DNA of 64,000 bases from Clostridium magnum DSM 2767 (GCF_001623875.1 NZ_LWAE01000002.1:434001-498000); one strand, 5' to 3'. Counted from the first letter of the stretch, positions 34,086-44,014 are shown. Notes: generated by a model not told the origin, from the letters alone. Translations and numbers: made by a program.

Positions 34086-34790
34086 ATGTTTTTATGGATT
34101 TGGCAGCTACAGCATCAAATAGATAAATGCGGTGATGTAGACAATTTAATAGCTAAATTAAAAGCATTAGGTGTAAACGATGTCTGTATTAAGTACCATG
34201 AAGGTTCTAGTCCTATAGGTGAGGGGATAAATCTTAAAGTGGATTTTTTAACTTACGTTAGTAAACTTAAAAAATCAGGATTTAAAGTTGGTACATGGGG
34301 TTACAATTATTTTGACCATATTAAGGAAGAAGCTAACCTTATAATTGAAGCTTTAAATAACTCTGATTATTATGTTTTTAATCCAGAGGTTGATGCTTTT
34401 GGGAAAAAGGTTCAAGCTCAAAAAGTATGTGAAATTGTAAGAAGTGCCCATCCTAAGGCTGTAATAGGATATTCGACTTTTCCAACAGTATCAATTCATA
34501 AAGATATACCTTACCATATATTTAATCAGTATTGTGACTTTGCAAGTCCTAAATGTTACTGGGGAGAATTGCAGTGGTCGCTGAATAGGTGTATAGATAA
34601 GATGGTTTTAGATCATAGAATTCATGGATTAGATAAACCTATCTATCCAAGTATACAAACCTATACGATAAAGTATAATGACTTTGTCTCATATCTTACT
34701 TATAAATTTAAGAAAACTGGTTTATGGTCTTTAGATCAAATGGATAACATCTGTCAAGATTTCATAAATAATCGTAGGCGGACCAGGTAA
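34086..34790 (+). CDS. Unrecognised protein with TIM-barrel (glycoside-hydrolase-like) features
   Basis: 234 residues, no signal peptide or membrane helix. Segments MFLWIWQLQHQ, VCIKYHEGSS, KVGTWGYNYFDH, YYVFNPEVDAF, AVIGYSTFP, FASPKCYWGE and IYPSIQTYTI look like successive beta strands with C-terminal acidic or aromatic residues. That is the pattern of glycoside-hydrolase-like TIM barrels seen in lysin-type proteins. No catalytic pair can be named with confidence. A good AGGAGG site precedes the ATG. It converges on nudC with a shared terminator. Confidence 0.6.
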   Translation: MFLWIWQLQHQIDKCGDVDNLIAKLKALGVNDVCIKYHEGSSPIGEGINLKVDFLTYVSKLKKSGFKVGTWGYNYFDHIKEEANLIIEALNNSDYYVFNPEVDAFGKKVQAQKVCEIVRSAHPKAVIGYSTFPTVSIHKDIPYHIFNQYCDFASPKCYWGELQWSLNRCIDKMVLDHRIHGLDKPIYPSIQTYTIKYNDFVSYLTYKFKKTGLWSLDQMDNICQDFINNRRRTR

Positions 34791-34792
34791 TA

Positions 34793-34840
34793 AAATAGAA
34801 AAAAGACTTGATTTACTAAAATAAATCAGGCCTTTCTATT
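34793..34840. terminator. Bidirectional terminator between 34086 gene and nudC
   Basis: TGATTTA/TAAATCA core in a longer imperfect stem (AATAGAAAAAAG with CCTTTCTATT), between convergent genes. Confidence 0.6.
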
Positions 34841-34846
34841 CTAGAG

Positions 34847-35620
34847 TTATTTACAGTTATCAACAAAGTGATCTATAAGTTTTCTGGCTATGGTGCCCTT
34901 AAAGGGAATGTTTGGTAATTCATCTGCGCTGTACCATGAAGCATCGGTAATTTCAACGTCATCAACTTTTATTTCACCACTGTCATATTCACATATAAAA
35001 GCTACCATTAAAGAATCAGGAAAAGGCCAAGGTTGGCTGCCAAAATACTTTATGTTCTTTACTTTTATACTAGTCTCCTCAAAAACTTCTCTGGCAACGC
35101 AGTCCTCAAAGGTTTCACCTGGTTCTACAAATCCTGCAAGTACACTATATCGCTTTTCTATAAAATTGGCATTGTGTGCAAGCAGTATTTTTTTATCCTT
35201 AGTAACAGCAGTAATTATAGCGGGAGATATTTTGGGATAGTTAATAAAGCCACAGCTAGGACAAAATTTAGCTCTCTCATCCTCTTTGTTTTTAAGCAAA
35301 GAGCCGCATTTACTGCAATACTTATATGTATTATTCCAGCTGATAAGGTGAAGTGCTTTCGCACCTAAATTAAAAGTAATCTCATCAATTTGTCCTATAA
35401 GAGAACGCAATTTAGAAAATTGAAAAGGAGGAGAAATATTTGTAATATCATGTAATTCTACAAATAGAAGGTCCTGATTATCTTCTGAAGTCAAAAAGTC
35501 TAAGTTACTTAAATTTATACTTAGGCTTTTTATATCATCTTCATTAGGAATCAATATCTTTCCATCTTCAACCTTGATTAATAGTTCATCTTTGTTGTAA
35601 ATAAAGTATAATTTATTCAT
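34847..35620 (-). CDS. nudC: NAD+/NADH diphosphatase, Nudix family
   Basis: 257 residues from the ATG at 35620 (AAAGGTG 9 bases upstream); a GTG four codons earlier overlaps that site. Zinc-ribbon with four Cys (CSKCGSLL...CPSCGF, ~105-130), then a complete Nudix box (GFVEPGETFEDCVAREVFEET, beginning ~165) followed by the SQPWPFPDSLM motif that marks the NudC branch. It hydrolyses NAD(H) to NMN(H) and AMP, and can remove NAD caps from RNA. Confidence 0.92.
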   Translation of the reverse strand: MNKLYFIYNKDELLIKVEDGKILIPNEDDIKSLSINLSNLDFLTSEDNQDLLFVELHDITNISPPFQFSKLRSLIGQIDEITFNLGAKALHLISWNNTYKYCSKCGSLLKNKEDERAKFCPSCGFINYPKISPAIITAVTKDKKILLAHNANFIEKRYSVLAGFVEPGETFEDCVAREVFEETSIKVKNIKYFGSQPWPFPDSLMVAFICEYDSGEIKVDDVEITDASWYSADELPNIPFKGTIARKLIDHFVDNCK

Positions 35621-35869
35621 ATTCGTATACACCTTTTATATTAAATTTAATTTTCTGTAATAATTTTAGTATAAATATTATTAAGTTCATAAGCAATAGG
35701 TTAGTTATTTGTTACTATGTTACTAAAAGGTAACTACAGGATTCTAAAATAGAAATTTAATTTACACGATTAGATATTTTCAATTAAGACAAGAATAAAG
35801 GACCAATTCTAAAAAATTATTTATCATATTCTCTTTTAATATTGAGTATAAAATATGGGAGGGGATAAT

Positions 35870-36385
35870 TTGAATAATTTTAGTAGAACTGCCAATTGCA
35901 AAAAATGTGGCTCAACGAATCTCAGGATAAATTCAAAAAGTGGAGGAGTTGATTATATATGTTGTGATTGCGGAGAGGTAGTAGGATCAGTTGAGTATGA
36001 AACTTATTCAACGCTAAGGTCAAAATGTAGTAATTGTGATGGTGAAGTTTTTAAAGTGAAAATTACAGACACAGATGACACTCCTTATTGGTCAGCTAGT
36101 TGCTCAAAATGTGAAAATCCACCAAGTATTAGTTATGTTGATAGTAATGGTAATGAAATAGAAAGAGAAGCCAGAGAATTATTAATAATAAGAGATGAAA
36201 TAAAAGAATTGAGAAAGGAGGTTAGTTCTTTAGGAATTGATTTAAGGGAACTAGAAAGCAGGACTTATAGTATGGATTATGCTGTTGATAACCATGAAAA
36301 TGAGATAAGTAGTTTAAAAAGTAAATTGGATGGTTTTGAAAATAGTATATCCGACTTAGATTGGAAGATTAAGCATATAGATTAA
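35870..36385 (+). CDS. Zinc-ribbon/coiled-coil hypothetical protein, TTG start
   Basis: 171 residues from the TTG at 35870, 5 bases after a GGGAGGGG site; an upstream in-frame ATG lies before that site. Two zinc-ribbon units (CKKCGSTNLR...CCDCG, ~9-33; CSNCDGEVF...CSKC, ~50-80) are followed by a long acidic coiled coil (~95-171, heptad-like ELRKEVSSLGIDLRELE). No catalytic motif. It may be a nucleic-acid or protein adaptor; function unknown. Confidence 0.7.
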   Translation: MNNFSRTANCKKCGSTNLRINSKSGGVDYICCDCGEVVGSVEYETYSTLRSKCSNCDGEVFKVKITDTDDTPYWSASCSKCENPPSISYVDSNGNEIEREARELLIIRDEIKELRKEVSSLGIDLRELESRTYSMDYAVDNHENEISSLKSKLDGFENSISDLDWKIKHID

Positions 36386-36415
36386 ACTTAGAGAGGATTC
36401 TATGTATTTGTCAGT

Positions 36416-36454
36416 AAAAGCACTATGAAACATTGAAGCTCATAGTGCTTTTTT
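36416..36454. terminator. Bidirectional terminator
   Basis: AAAAGCACTATGA pairs with TCATAGTGCTTTT, T6 on the plus side and A-rich on the other, between convergent genes. Confidence 0.85.
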
Positions 36455-36492
36455 AAAATACAAGTAGTTTTTACCATGTTTAATTACTAGGC

Positions 36493-38316
36493 TTAGTTTA
36501 AAGAAAGTTGACCTTTCATTATCATGTAGCTAAATATATCGTTAAAAAGTTCCTTAGCTACGGGAGCAGATACTTGTCCGGCATAATAATTTATTGTTGG
36601 ATCCGGCTCATCTATGGAAACCAACAAAGTAACTTTAGGATCATTTGCAGGTGCCATGCCAGCAAAGGAAGAAAAATACTTATCAGTTTCATATCCACCG
36701 CCCTTTAGATTAGCTTTCTCAGCAGTTCCAGTCTTCCCAGCTATATGGTATCCTTCGATAAAAGCGTTATTTCCTACACCCTTACTAACTACTTGTTCTA
36801 AATAACCTCGTAAAGTGGCTGCAGTTACTGAATCAACTATTTGTTTTTTATCAAATTCACTAAATTGCTTATCTATAGTTGTTTTGTTATTTTCATCGGT
36901 GTGTCTTATTTCCTTCATAATGTGAGGTCTTATCCAAGTACCACCATTTGCTATGGCGTTAAAAGCAGACAAATATTGAACTGCAGTAACAGAAAGACCT
37001 TGTCCAAAAGCGAGACTGGCCAAGTCGACATTGTTCATTTTGTCAGCATTTTTAATTATTCCAGAAGATTCACCAGGTAAATCTATACCTGTTTTCTGAC
37101 CAAAACCAAATTGTTTAGTATATGAAGTCAGTTTTTCTTTTCCTAAGCTTTTACCTAGCTGCATAAAACCAACATTACAGGAATTTTTAATTATGTCAGC
37201 GAAACTTTCTGTGCCATGGCCATTTCTTTCCCAACAGTAGATGGTATGTCCGTCTACATTCAGACTGCCATTACATACAAAGGTGCTATTTTCATTTGCA
37301 ACACCTTCTTTTATTGCTGCATAAGCAGTAATTACCTTAAATATAGATCCCGGTTCAAAGGAATTTTGTACAGCATCAACCCGTAACAAATCTTCAATAG
37401 ATTTAGTAGTTCTTTTAGAGTCTTTTTTATATGGGTTATTCGGATCAAAATCTGGTTTACTTACCATAGCTAATATATCACCAGTTTTAGGATCCATCAC
37501 TGTAATGCTAACAGACTTAGCTCCGCTGCTGTTTAAAGCTCTTGTAGCAGCTCTTTCAGCAACCAATTGAATATTTTCATCTATAGTTAAAATTAAATCC
37601 TTTCCGTCAACAGGGGCAGAGTATTCAGAATCAGCAAAAGGTAATTGGGAACTCTTGTTATCTGTTTGAAATATAGTACTTCCAGGAGTTCCAGACAGTT
37701 CTTTATCATAAGTTAGCTCTACCCCAGAGACCCCTTTTCCCTCTGCATTTACAAATCCCAGCACACTGGATAAGAAAGCATTGTTTGGGTAATATCTTTT
37801 TGAATCAGAAGATATTATAATGCCTCTAAAATCTAATGCTTTTACTTTATCAGCTTGTGATTTATCAATACCTCGAGTTAATATGGCAAATCTAATGGGA
37901 TTTCCATCAGATGAAGTTCTATTTAGTATTTTAGATATCTCATCAGCAGGCATATTTATAACTGATGATAGCTTTTCTGAAAGCTGTTCATTTGTCATTT
38001 TTTTATCCATCAAGGTTTGCCTCAAAGTAGTCATATCAAGATCAAGTCTATAGGAATTCATACTCACTGCCAGTTCTAAGCCATTCCTATCTAATATTTG
38101 CCCTCTTTTAGCAGGAATCTTGAGATTACTTGTCCACTGTTTTAGTGCCTCAGATTTATATTTTGGAGACTTAACAATCATAATATAAGAGAGTCTGCCT
38201 AGCATAAATAAGAATATAAAAGTAAGCATAAAAAGTGCAACTATAAGTCTTTTAGAGAATTTAGTTTTATTGGTGTTTTTCTTCTGTACCAGAGAGATTA
38301 CCTCCTTTTTAGTCAT
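36493..38316 (-). CDS. Class B penicillin-binding protein (SpoVD/FtsI type, no PASTA domain)
   Basis: Up to 607 residues. Membrane helix (~26-46), PBP dimerisation domain (RGQILDRNGLELA), transpeptidase domain with PGSIFKV (catalytic Ser), SCN (KNSCNVGF) and AGKTGTAEK. It ends soon after the transpeptidase fold, so the C-terminal PASTA domain common in SpoVD is absent. It is a peptidoglycan cross-linker, either divisional or spore-cortex. Start problem: the ATG at 38316 has no ribosome site, while a strong AAAGGAGG falls inside codons 4-6 and points to a CTG at 38292 (8 bases downstream). The real product may lack the first eight residues. Confidence 0.88.
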   Translation of the reverse strand: MTKKEVISLVQKKNTNKTKFSKRLIVALFMLTFIFLFMLGRLSYIMIVKSPKYKSEALKQWTSNLKIPAKRGQILDRNGLELAVSMNSYRLDLDMTTLRQTLMDKKMTNEQLSEKLSSVINMPADEISKILNRTSSDGNPIRFAILTRGIDKSQADKVKALDFRGIIISSDSKRYYPNNAFLSSVLGFVNAEGKGVSGVELTYDKELSGTPGSTIFQTDNKSSQLPFADSEYSAPVDGKDLILTIDENIQLVAERAATRALNSSGAKSVSITVMDPKTGDILAMVSKPDFDPNNPYKKDSKRTTKSIEDLLRVDAVQNSFEPGSIFKVITAYAAIKEGVANENSTFVCNGSLNVDGHTIYCWERNGHGTESFADIIKNSCNVGFMQLGKSLGKEKLTSYTKQFGFGQKTGIDLPGESSGIIKNADKMNNVDLASLAFGQGLSVTAVQYLSAFNAIANGGTWIRPHIMKEIRHTDENNKTTIDKQFSEFDKKQIVDSVTAATLRGYLEQVVSKGVGNNAFIEGYHIAGKTGTAEKANLKGGGYETDKYFSSFAGMAPANDPKVTLLVSIDEPDPTINYYAGQVSAPVAKELFNDIFSYMIMKGQLSLN

Positions 38317-38556
38317 TAGTATATAGTTAAAGTATAATTCTTACACACCTATTATAAATCATATTTACTAAAAAAGTATAAAATCTAATAAAAAATATTA
38401 AGAATTAAATTATATCTATAGCCTAAGTTAATAAATTATAGATTAAGTAGTAGTTAAAATACATAAAATCTAGTAAAATAAAACAATAATCTTTTTTGAA
38501 TCTAAAAATATAGGCTTATATTGTCTAACATAACTAATTGATAAAGGGTGAATTTT

Positions 38557-39096
38557 ATGGAGTTTGGAGCTAAAATAAGAAAATTAAGACAAGAGCAAAG
38601 TATAAGTATAGAACAGCTAGCGGAAATGACAAAACTCAGTACAGGGCTTATAAGTCAAGTAGAAAGAAATATAACAGGGCCTTCTGTAACTACACTATGG
38701 AAAATAGCTAAAGCATTAAATGTATCTATAAATTATTTCTTTGATGAATATGAGGAAATGGATTGCGTAGTACGAAAAGATAAGAGAAAAAAAATTATTC
38801 TTCCCAATTCTAAAATAACCTATGAACTCTTATCTCCTAACCTTAAAGGGAAAATAGAACACCTTTTAGTAGAAATAGAACCAGGGGAATATAATACTAA
38901 AGAGCTTATATGCCATGAGGGAGAAGAATGTGGTTATATAATAAAAGGAACATTAAAAGTTAAATTAGGTGATAAAGAGTATATCTTAGAAGAGGGAGAC
39001 AGTATTTATTTTGATAGTAATATACCTCACAGATATATAAATGTTGGAAATGAAAAAGTTATATCTCTTTGGGCAATGACTCCACCTAGTTTTTAG
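38557..39096 (+). CDS. XRE-family transcriptional regulator with C-terminal cupin
   Basis: 179 residues from the ATG at 38557, 8 bases after AAAGG; an in-frame GTG at 38548 overlaps that site. N-terminal helix-turn-helix (KIRKLRQEQSISIEQLAEMT...GLISQVERN, ~5-60) and C-terminal cupin (EECGYIIKGTLKV; EEGDSIYFDSNIPHRYIN, ~110-175). Such HTH-cupin regulators sense small ligands, often amino acids or polyamines. It sits upstream of the dipeptide ABC operon and is its probable regulator, by position only. Confidence 0.9.
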   Translation: MEFGAKIRKLRQEQSISIEQLAEMTKLSTGLISQVERNITGPSVTTLWKIAKALNVSINYFFDEYEEMDCVVRKDKRKKIILPNSKITYELLSPNLKGKIEHLLVEIEPGEYNTKELICHEGEECGYIIKGTLKVKLGDKEYILEEGDSIYFDSNIPHRYINVGNEKVISLWAMTPPSF

Positions 39097-39097
39097 A

Positions 39098-39150
39098 AAT
39101 AGTTAAGGTTATTTTCATTATTATGAAGATGATCTTAACTATTTTTATTT
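39098..39150 (+). terminator. Terminator after XRE-cupin gene
   Basis: AATAGTTAAG pairs with CTTAACTATT around a long AT loop, followed by TTTATTTTATT. Confidence 0.75.
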
Positions 39151-39429
39151 TATTTAAATTTAAGAAATGATCAATAAATATTCAGTGTTTTTAATATAGT
39201 GTTAAAATAATTGGTAAAAATATAATTAATTATCAAAAAAACATTGAAAATATTAATAAATAGTGATAACATTTAATACAATATTAGAAGTGGACAGAAT
39301 TATTATAATATTTAAATTCAATATATTGAAAATAATATGTTAAAAATTAAAGGGGTTGATAGCTTCAAAGTGAAAAGTTGAAAATAAATAAGTAAATAAA
39401 AAAGTATTTCAGAGGGGAAGGGGAATAAA
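39151..39429 (+). other. AT-rich upstream region of the dpp operon; no gene seen
   Basis: Extremely AT-rich and without a reading frame of note. It must hold the promoter of the peptide transporter operon and may hold the regulator's binding site; I cannot point to a clear inverted repeat or -35/-10 pair. Confidence 0.35.
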
Positions 39430-41016
39430 ATGTATAAAAAGTTATTAGGAATTTTTCTAGGGATTTTTTTAACTGTGTCTGCAGTAGGCTGTGTCAAAAC
39501 TAACTCTGCAGACAAATCAACTTCAAGTAATACAAATAGTTCAAGTAACACAAATTCAAATAATCTAACAATAGCTATTAATGGAGATATGGGAACTCTA
39601 GACCCAGGGGTTTCTATGGACAATATGTCATGGAAAATTACTTATCCTACTTATGAGAGATTAGTTGAATTTAATGGAGAGTCCACAGAGATTAAGCCAG
39701 GACTAGCAAGCAAATGGGAAGTAAGTGAGGATGGCTTAACATGGACCTTTCATTTAGAAAAAGGGCACAAGTTTACTGATGGCACAGAAGTTACTGCAGA
39801 GGCTGTAAAATTTTCTTTCGACAGAACAATTGCTCTTGGTAAAGGACCTGCAGATACTTACAAAGTAATAAAAGAGATAAGTGTAGTAGATTCATATACA
39901 GTTAAATTTGTTTTAAATAATGCATTCTCACCTTTTATATCAACTCTAGCTACAAACTATGGAAGCATAGTAAACCCTAAAGTAATGAGCAATGAAAAAG
40001 ATGGTGATAAAGCTCAAAATTACTTAGCAAATCATACTGAGGGTAGTGGCGCTTACAAGCTAGAAGAGTGGAAAAAGGGTGAATATATAAAACTATCCTT
40101 GAATCCAAATGCTACTAAAAAACCTCAAATAAAAGAAGTATATTTTAAATTAGTAGCAGACCCTTCTGCAGCTAGATTGCAGTTGGAAAAGGGCGATATT
40201 GACATTGCTGAAGGAATTGCCATTGATCAGATTGAAGAGTTAAAGAGCAAATCAAATATTACAATTGTTAAGAAACCAAGTCTATTTGTTGATTATGTAT
40301 ATATAAATTCTACAAAGGGTAATGCTGCACTTCAAAATAAAAATGTAAGGCAAGCTATAAACTATGCGGTGGACTATGAAGCTATAATTGATCAAGTTAT
40401 GCGTGGATATGCTACTGGAATGGTTGGGCCTATACCAAATGGTTTATGGGGGCATAATGATTCGGTTTTTCAATATAAGAAAGATGTGGAAAAGTCAAAG
40501 GGTTTGTTGAAGGATGCAGGAGTAAGCACCTTAGAGCTTAATTTATTATATTCAGATAGATTTCCAAATTGGGAACAAGAAGCTTTAGTTATACAGGCTA
40601 ATTTAGCTGAAGTTGGCATAAAAGTGAACTTAAATAAGGTTGCTTATGCAACAATGAGAGAAATGCTGGACTCAGGAAAGTTTGATTTAGCCTTAGGTGT
40701 TTGGAGTCCTGACTATGCAGATCCTTCTATGTTTATGAATTATTGGTTTGATTCAAAAAATCAAGGACTATCTGGTAATAGAGCCTTTTATATTAACAAT
40801 GAAGTAGATGATATTGTGCGTAAGGCGACCTCAATAAACGATAAAACTCAAAGGGAAGATCTATACAAAAAAGCACAGGATATAGTAATAGTTGATGCGC
40901 CATATGTTTATTTGTATCAAAAAGATTTTGTACTACCTATTAGCAAAAATTTAAAAGGATTTGCTTATAATCCTATGCTGGAAGGCATATACAACTTATC
41001 AGAAATGAGTAAATAG
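39430..41016 (+). CDS. dppA: Peptide ABC transporter substrate-binding lipoprotein
   Basis: 528 residues. Lipoprotein signal with lipobox SAVGC (~17-21). Cluster C binding-protein (SBP family 5) blocks: MDNMSWKITYPTYERLVEF, LEKGHKFTDGTEVTAEAVKFSFDR, VRQAINYAVDYEAI and GVWSPDYADPSMFMNYWF. It captures di/oligopeptides outside the cell for the DppBCDF complex. Whether it takes dipeptides specifically is inferred from the dipeptidase at the end of the operon. Confidence 0.9.
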   Translation: MYKKLLGIFLGIFLTVSAVGCVKTNSADKSTSSNTNSSSNTNSNNLTIAINGDMGTLDPGVSMDNMSWKITYPTYERLVEFNGESTEIKPGLASKWEVSEDGLTWTFHLEKGHKFTDGTEVTAEAVKFSFDRTIALGKGPADTYKVIKEISVVDSYTVKFVLNNAFSPFISTLATNYGSIVNPKVMSNEKDGDKAQNYLANHTEGSGAYKLEEWKKGEYIKLSLNPNATKKPQIKEVYFKLVADPSAARLQLEKGDIDIAEGIAIDQIEELKSKSNITIVKKPSLFVDYVYINSTKGNAALQNKNVRQAINYAVDYEAIIDQVMRGYATGMVGPIPNGLWGHNDSVFQYKKDVEKSKGLLKDAGVSTLELNLLYSDRFPNWEQEALVIQANLAEVGIKVNLNKVAYATMREMLDSGKFDLALGVWSPDYADPSMFMNYWFDSKNQGLSGNRAFYINNEVDDIVRKATSINDKTQREDLYKKAQDIVIVDAPYVYLYQKDFVLPISKNLKGFAYNPMLEGIYNLSEMSK

Positions 41017-41027
41017 ATTATATTCTT

Positions 41028-41105
41028 GGTGTAGTTTAAATGTTGTTGTTTTATTACATTGACCCCTGCATTAATAGAATGTTCTATCAACTTTTGAACT
41101 GCACC
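41028..41105 (+). other. Intercistronic inverted repeat dppA/dppB
   Basis: GGTGTAGTTTAAATGTTG can pair with CAACTTTTGAACTGCACC (four mismatches) across a ~42-nt middle. It probably folds in the mRNA and sets the binding-protein/permease ratio. Confidence 0.5.
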
Positions 41106-41148
41106 ATATTTTTTACTACTTAATGAAACATTTAAGGGAAGTGTATTT

Positions 41149-42153
41149 ATGAGGAAGATTATTATCAAAAGAATTTTATCAATTGTATTAGTTATCTTTG
41201 GGGTTACATTAATAGTGTTTTTCTTATCCCATGTAATTCCAGGTGATCCGGCTAGAATGATGGTAGGTCAAAGGGCATCACAGGAAGCTTTAGATAATGT
41301 AAGAAAACAATTAGGCTTAGATAAACCATTAATAATTCAATATTTTATATATATGAAAAATCTTCTTTCCGGAGATTTAGGCACATCTATAAGAACACAA
41401 CAACCAGTAATTTCAGATCTAATAGTATTTTTTCCTGCTACATTAGAACTGGTTCTATATGCCTTTTTAATAGCACTTTTAATAGGAATGCCGTTAGGAG
41501 TTATTACCAGCATAAAGCAAAATACATTAGTTGATCACCTAGGCAGAATCTTTTCTATAGGTGGCGTCTCTATACCAGCCTTTTGGAGCGGAATTGTTTT
41601 AATATTAGTATTTTACTCAAAATTAAATTTGCTGCCTTCTTCAGGAAGACTATCCTTAGGTGCTAATTTGGGTACAAAAATTACAGGGTTAATAACTATA
41701 GACAGCCTACTTACAGGTAACTTGACAGTTTTTAAGGATAGTATAAGACATTTAATATTACCAGCAGTTGTTTTATCTTATGCACAATTAGCCACAATTA
41801 CCAGACAGGTTAGGTCAAGTATGCTTGAAGTTCTAAATGAAGAGTATATAAAAACTGCTAGAGCAAATGGAATTAAGGAATGGTTTTTAATAATTTTTTA
41901 TGCTTTAAGAAATGCTTTAATACCTACAATAACAGTAGTGGGATTATCTCTAGGTGGGCTTTTAGGTGGAGCTGTTGTAACAGAAACTGTGTTTAATTGG
42001 CCAGGTATGGGCAAGTATGTGGTTGATTCTATTGCATTCTTAGATTTTCCATCTATAATGGGTTTTACAATTATTGTTGTAATTGGATATGTACTAATAA
42101 ATTTAATAGTTGATATTTTTTACATGATTTTAAATCCACAAATTAGAGGATAG
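41149..42153 (+). CDS. dppB: Peptide ABC transporter permease DppB
   Basis: 334 residues, six membrane helices. N-terminal LSHVIPGDPARMMVG (~25-40) and the EAA-type loop EEYIKTARANGIKEW (~240-254) are the DppB/OppB signatures. It pairs with DppC to form the channel. Confidence 0.94.
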   Translation: MRKIIIKRILSIVLVIFGVTLIVFFLSHVIPGDPARMMVGQRASQEALDNVRKQLGLDKPLIIQYFIYMKNLLSGDLGTSIRTQQPVISDLIVFFPATLELVLYAFLIALLIGMPLGVITSIKQNTLVDHLGRIFSIGGVSIPAFWSGIVLILVFYSKLNLLPSSGRLSLGANLGTKITGLITIDSLLTGNLTVFKDSIRHLILPAVVLSYAQLATITRQVRSSMLEVLNEEYIKTARANGIKEWFLIIFYALRNALIPTITVVGLSLGGLLGGAVVTETVFNWPGMGKYVVDSIAFLDFPSIMGFTIIVVIGYVLINLIVDIFYMILNPQIRG

Positions 42154-42164
42154 GAGGAGTATTT

Positions 42165-43046
42165 ATGGAATCAAAAATAGAATCAAACTATTCCTTAAAT
42201 AAAAAACAGAGAAAGAAAAGTATTATTTTATATAAAATAAAAAAGAATCCTATGACAATATTAGGTGTTTCTATAATAGGAATAATAATATTATTAGCTG
42301 TTTTAGCGCCATACCTTACAAGTTACGATCCCACAAAGATAAGTATTCTAGAAAGATTTAAACCGCCAAGCTCTAAACATTGGTTTGGAACAGATGAAGT
42401 TGGAAGAGATATTTTTACAAGGGTTATTTTTGGAGCAAGAATATCTTTAACAGCAGGAATATCTATAGTAGTTATCTCCGGTGCAATTGGAGCTTTAATA
42501 GGAGCTATTTGTGGATATTTTGGTGGCAATACAGATCAAATAATTATGAGAATAATGGATATGATTTTAGCATTTCCAACCCTAATATTAGCCATGGTTT
42601 TAACTGCTACCTTAGGATCAAGTTTAATTAACGCAATGCTTGCTATTGCTATTGTAAAAATCCCTGTATACGTTCGTTTATCAAGGGGAGAGGCTTTAGT
42701 TGTAAAAAATAACTTATATGTAAAAGCTGCAAAAACCTTTGGTTTATCTAATTTGTATATAATAGTAAGGCATATTATTCCTAATACAATAACTCCAATA
42801 ATTATTCAACTAACTTTAGATTTAGGAGACACTATTTTATTAGTAGCTACTCTTGGATTTTTAGGATTAGGAGCAAAGCCACCTGCACCGGAATGGGGAA
42901 CAATGATTAGTACTGGTTTTAAATATATGCTTTCACAGTGGTGGTATCCAACCTTTCCGGGTTTAGCAGTATTTTTTGCTTCAGCTGGATTTAATTTAAT
43001 CGGTGATGGATTAAGAGACGTACTTGACCCTAAATCTGTAAGATAG
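42165..43046 (+). CDS. dppC: Peptide ABC transporter permease DppC
   Basis: 293 residues. Family blocks SYDPTKISILERFKPPS, HWFGTDEVGRDIFTRVIFGAR (~65-85) and the EAA-type loop VKAAKTFGLSNLYI. Membrane channel partner of DppB; 11 bases between the genes. Confidence 0.94.
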   Translation: MESKIESNYSLNKKQRKKSIILYKIKKNPMTILGVSIIGIIILLAVLAPYLTSYDPTKISILERFKPPSSKHWFGTDEVGRDIFTRVIFGARISLTAGISIVVISGAIGALIGAICGYFGGNTDQIIMRIMDMILAFPTLILAMVLTATLGSSLINAMLAIAIVKIPVYVRLSRGEALVVKNNLYVKAAKTFGLSNLYIIVRHIIPNTITPIIIQLTLDLGDTILLVATLGFLGLGAKPPAPEWGTMISTGFKYMLSQWWYPTFPGLAVFFASAGFNLIGDGLRDVLDPKSVR

Positions 43047-43057
43047 GAGTGGATATT

Positions 43058-44014
43058 TTGTTAAAAGTAGAAAATCTATCAGTATCCTTTGATACTTTTG
43101 AAGGAAAACTTAATGTATTAGAAAATGTGAACTTTTCTATAGACGAAGGTGAGATATTGTCCATAGTGGGGGAATCAGGTTCCGGTAAATCTGTTTCTGC
43201 ATACTCTATTTTAAGACTTTTAGATAAAAATTCTAAAGTAGAAAGTGGAAAAATAAAGTTTTATGATGAGGATCTTTTAAAAATTTCACCAAAAGAAATA
43301 GAAAAATATAGAGGTAAAAAAATTGGAATGGTTTTTCAAGAGCCTATGACAGCCTTAAATCCTACAATGAAAGTAGGAAAGCAGTTACTAAATGTAATAA
43401 TACAAAATATGGGAGTGTCAAAAAAAGAAGCTTATAAAACAATGGTAAATACTTTAAGAGATGTGCATTTTGATAATCCAGAAGAAATAGCACAAAAATA
43501 TCCCTATGAGCTTTCCGGTGGAATGAGACAAAGAATAGTTATTTCACTAGCTATGTCAAGCAAACCTAAGCTACTCATTGCAGATGAACCAACTACTGCA
43601 TTAGATGTAACTATTCAAGCAGAAATATTAAATTTGATGAAAGAACTAGTAAATAAACACAATACATCAATTCTTTTGATTACTCATGATCTCAGTGTTG
43701 TAAGATCAGTAAGCGATAAGGTTTGTGTAATGTATGGCGGAAAGGTTTTGGAACAGGGTTATACAAGAGAAGTACTTATAAATCCTAAACATCCCTATAC
43801 AAAGGCTCTCCTTAATGCACTACCTGACCAAGTGGATGAAAATATAAAGCTTCAAGAAATAGAAGGAGAGGTACCAGATCTAAGAAATCGACCTAAAGGC
43901 TGTATATTCCATTCAAGATGCTTAAACAGAAAAAATAAATGTAGTATAGAGGCTCCTCTAGAATTAAAAGTATCAAAAGATCATATTTTTTATTGTTTTA
44001 AGGAGGTGGTATAG
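43058..44014 (+). CDS. dppD: Peptide ABC transporter ATPase DppD, probable TTG start
   Basis: 318 residues from the TTG at 43058, which lies 8 bases after TAGGAG; a GTG at 43049 is in frame but overlaps that site. Walker A GESGSGKSVSAY, signature LSGGMRQRIVISLAM, Walker B LLIADEPTTALD, and the C-terminal oligopeptide/dipeptide extension with the cluster-type Cys motif CIFHSRCLNRKNKC. It hydrolyses ATP for peptide import. Confidence 0.93.
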   Translation: MLKVENLSVSFDTFEGKLNVLENVNFSIDEGEILSIVGESGSGKSVSAYSILRLLDKNSKVESGKIKFYDEDLLKISPKEIEKYRGKKIGMVFQEPMTALNPTMKVGKQLLNVIIQNMGVSKKEAYKTMVNTLRDVHFDNPEEIAQKYPYELSGGMRQRIVISLAMSSKPKLLIADEPTTALDVTIQAEILNLMKELVNKHNTSILLITHDLSVVRSVSDKVCVMYGGKVLEQGYTREVLINPKHPYTKALLNALPDQVDENIKLQEIEGEVPDLRNRPKGCIFHSRCLNRKNKCSIEAPLELKVSKDHIFYCFKEVV

